From Bacillus halotolerans (GTDB lineage Bacteria > Bacillota > Bacilli > Bacillales > Bacillaceae): a stretch of 64,000 bases of DNA. A program made the position numbers and the translations under genes. Below the pieces are notes generated by a model. It made no database searches. It was not told where the DNA came from and was given only the letters and a program-made list of their open reading frames with translations. Positions 62,834 through 64,000 of the stretch are shown here, piece by piece (within the stretch, counting starts at the first letter, position 1; each line of letters opens with the position of its first letter). Location of the stretch: assembly GCF_001517105.1 (NCBI RefSeq), contig NZ_LPVF01000008.1, forward strand, positions 124,001 to 188,000. The letters run 5' to 3'.

Positions 62834-64000
62834 TCAGACAATATATTTTTCGGCCTCGAACACACCCGCTGCCGCTTCACGTTTTTTCCGAATGACATTT
62901 TTAGGCGTCACGCGTGTCAGCTTGCGGAGAGCCGAGAGCATCATACGGAGAGAATCCCCTTCTTCCATTGCAAGTAAAGATTCTTTCGCATGGGCTTCAA
63001 TTTCATTAAAGGCTTCTTGAACGAAAATTTCTGTGTACAGCAGCTTTTGCGCTGCTTTATCGCTTCCTTGCGCGGCAATGGCCTTTTCCGTTCTGAGCAC
63101 CGCTGATTCCATTGCATATACATTGCTGACAATATCAGCAACGTTTACGAGAATTTCTTGTTCGCGGTCGATCGCTTTTCCGTATTTTTGCGCGGCAAGA
63201 CCCGCGGCGAACAGGGCGATTTTTTTGGCTTGCTTGACAATATATTTCTCTTGCTCTAATACGCCGGTGCCCGGCTCCTCAGGCATAAGCATCATGAGTT
63301 CTTCTTGAAGCGCCTGTGCCTTTTCAAAAAGAGGCAGCTCGCCTTTCATCGCTTTCTTCAGAAACGTGCTTGGCACGATTAACCGGTTAATTTCATTTGT
63401 TCCTTCGAAAATCCGGTTGATCCTGGAATCCCGATAGGCTCTTTCCACCTCATATTCCTGCATAAATCCGTAGCCGCCGTGGATTTGCACGCCTTCATCG
63501 ACAATATAATCAAGCGTTTCAGAGCCAAATACCTTGTTGAGAGAGCATTCAATGGCGTATTCGGCAATGGACTTCGCAATTTGTCTTCCGTCCTTTAGGT
63601 CTTCAGCTGTAAACTGGCTCATATTGTCTTCAAACAGCCCGACGGTTCTGTACACAGAGCTTTCCATCGCATACAGTCTTGATGCCATCGTCGCGATTTT
63701 TTCCTGGGTCAGCGAAAAGCCTGCGATCGGCGTTTTAAATTGGCGGCGCTGATTTGCGTAAGCTGCAGACAGCTCGATCACCCGTTTTGACGCGCCGATC
63801 GTTCCTACTGCCAGCTTGTAGCGGCCGATATTTAAAATATTAAAAGCGATGACATGCCCTTTGCCGATTTCTCCAAGAAGGTTTTCCTTCGGCACCTCAG
63901 CCTGATCCAATATGAGGGTTCTTGTCGAGGACCCTTTAATTCCCATTTTCTTTTCTTCAGGTCCGGTTGATACGCCCGGAAAATCTTTTTCTACAATAAA
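62834..64000 (-). CDS. fadE: Acyl-CoA dehydrogenase, C-terminal part (cut by window edge)
   Basis: First oxidation of fatty acyl-CoA in beta-oxidation. 388 residues are visible of about 594; the frame is open to position 64000. Visible are FPGVSTGPEEKKMGIKGSSTRTL (substrate/FAD middle domain), GRYKLAVGTIGASKRVIEL, the catalytic-type helix QEYEVERAYRDSRINRIFEGTNEINRLI and the extra C-terminal domain (about 200 residues) of long FadE proteins. Start lies outside the window. Confidence 0.93.
   Translation of the reverse strand, partial: FIVEKDFPGVSTGPEEKKMGIKGSSTRTLILDQAEVPKENLLGEIGKGHVIAFNILNIGRYKLAVGTIGASKRVIELSAAYANQRRQFKTPIAGFSLTQEKIATMASRLYAMESSVYRTVGLFEDNMSQFTAEDLKDGRQIAKSIAEYAIECSLNKVFGSETLDYIVDEGVQIHGGYGFMQEYEVERAYRDSRINRIFEGTNEINRLIVPSTFLKKAMKGELPLFEKAQALQEELMMLMPEEPGTGVLEQEKYIVKQAKKIALFAAGLAAQKYGKAIDREQEILVNVADIVSNVYAMESAVLRTEKAIAAQGSDKAAQKLLYTEIFVQEAFNEIEAHAKESLLAMEEGDSLRMMLSALRKLTRVTPKNVIRKKREAAAGVFEAEKYIV

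Overview
The window reads as a chromosome segment from a member of the Bacillus subtilis group. Gene content, gene order and protein lengths follow the yumC-to-fadE stretch of B. subtilis as I know it. Signals are typical low-GC Firmicute: strong AAAGGAGG-type ribosome binding sites, many TTG and GTG starts, Rho-independent terminators at almost every convergent junction, spore genes (yutH, lytH, yunB, sspG), the SUF-only iron-sulfur system and an S-box riboswitch. Several proteins differ from my memory of strain 168 by scattered substitutions. Two loci I remember there, paiAB after guaC and yurT before sufB, have no room here, so a related species or divergent strain is likely. No rRNA, tRNA, CRISPR array, insertion sequence or prophage was seen.

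Layout. 1-8 kb: end of ferredoxin-NADP reductase (yumC), small membrane protein yuzG, GMP reductase, then small redox and iron-sulfur genes (yutM, yuzB, yutJ, yuzD, yutI) around dapF and nucleoside transporter yutK. 7-13 kb: peptidase yuxL and the hom-thrC-thrB threonine operon. 13-24 kb: housekeeping and sporulation genes (yutH, yutG, yutF, yutE, yutD, yutC, lipA, lytH, yunB-yunG). 23.8-40.5 kb: the purine catabolism island. pucH and pucR diverge, pucJKLM run forward, pucABCDE run back, and pucFG form a separate unit. Together they take purines through uric acid, 5-hydroxyisourate, OHCU, allantoin, allantoate and ureidoglycine to release nitrogen. PucR boxes and TnrA-like sites can be read in the intergenic regions.

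40.9-51.3 kb: secreted nuclease bsn, MsmX-type ATPase yurJ, the fructosamine operon frlBONMD with its divergent repressor gene frlR and AT-rich palindromic operators, then yurQ, yurR and the spore pair sspG-yurS. 51.4-56.6 kb: sufCDSUB. 57-64 kb: yurZ, the SAM-riboswitch-controlled methionine importer metNPQ, then yusD-yusE-yusF-yusG-gcvH-yusI and the C-terminal two thirds of acyl-CoA dehydrogenase fadE, cut by the window edge.

Most of the window is orthodox. Parts not explained by well-known genes: the pucM-pucE gap (31.6-32.5 kb), with a promoter, a 49-residue membrane ORF, broken reading frames and a PucE C-terminus that looks rewritten; a 50-residue ORF with its own terminator behind sufC; a 49-residue ORF before guaC; a perfect 38-bp palindrome inside the frl operon; a hairpin that buries the yunB ribosome binding site; and a Fur-like sequence in the suf leader. 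I found no clearly new multi-gene system.
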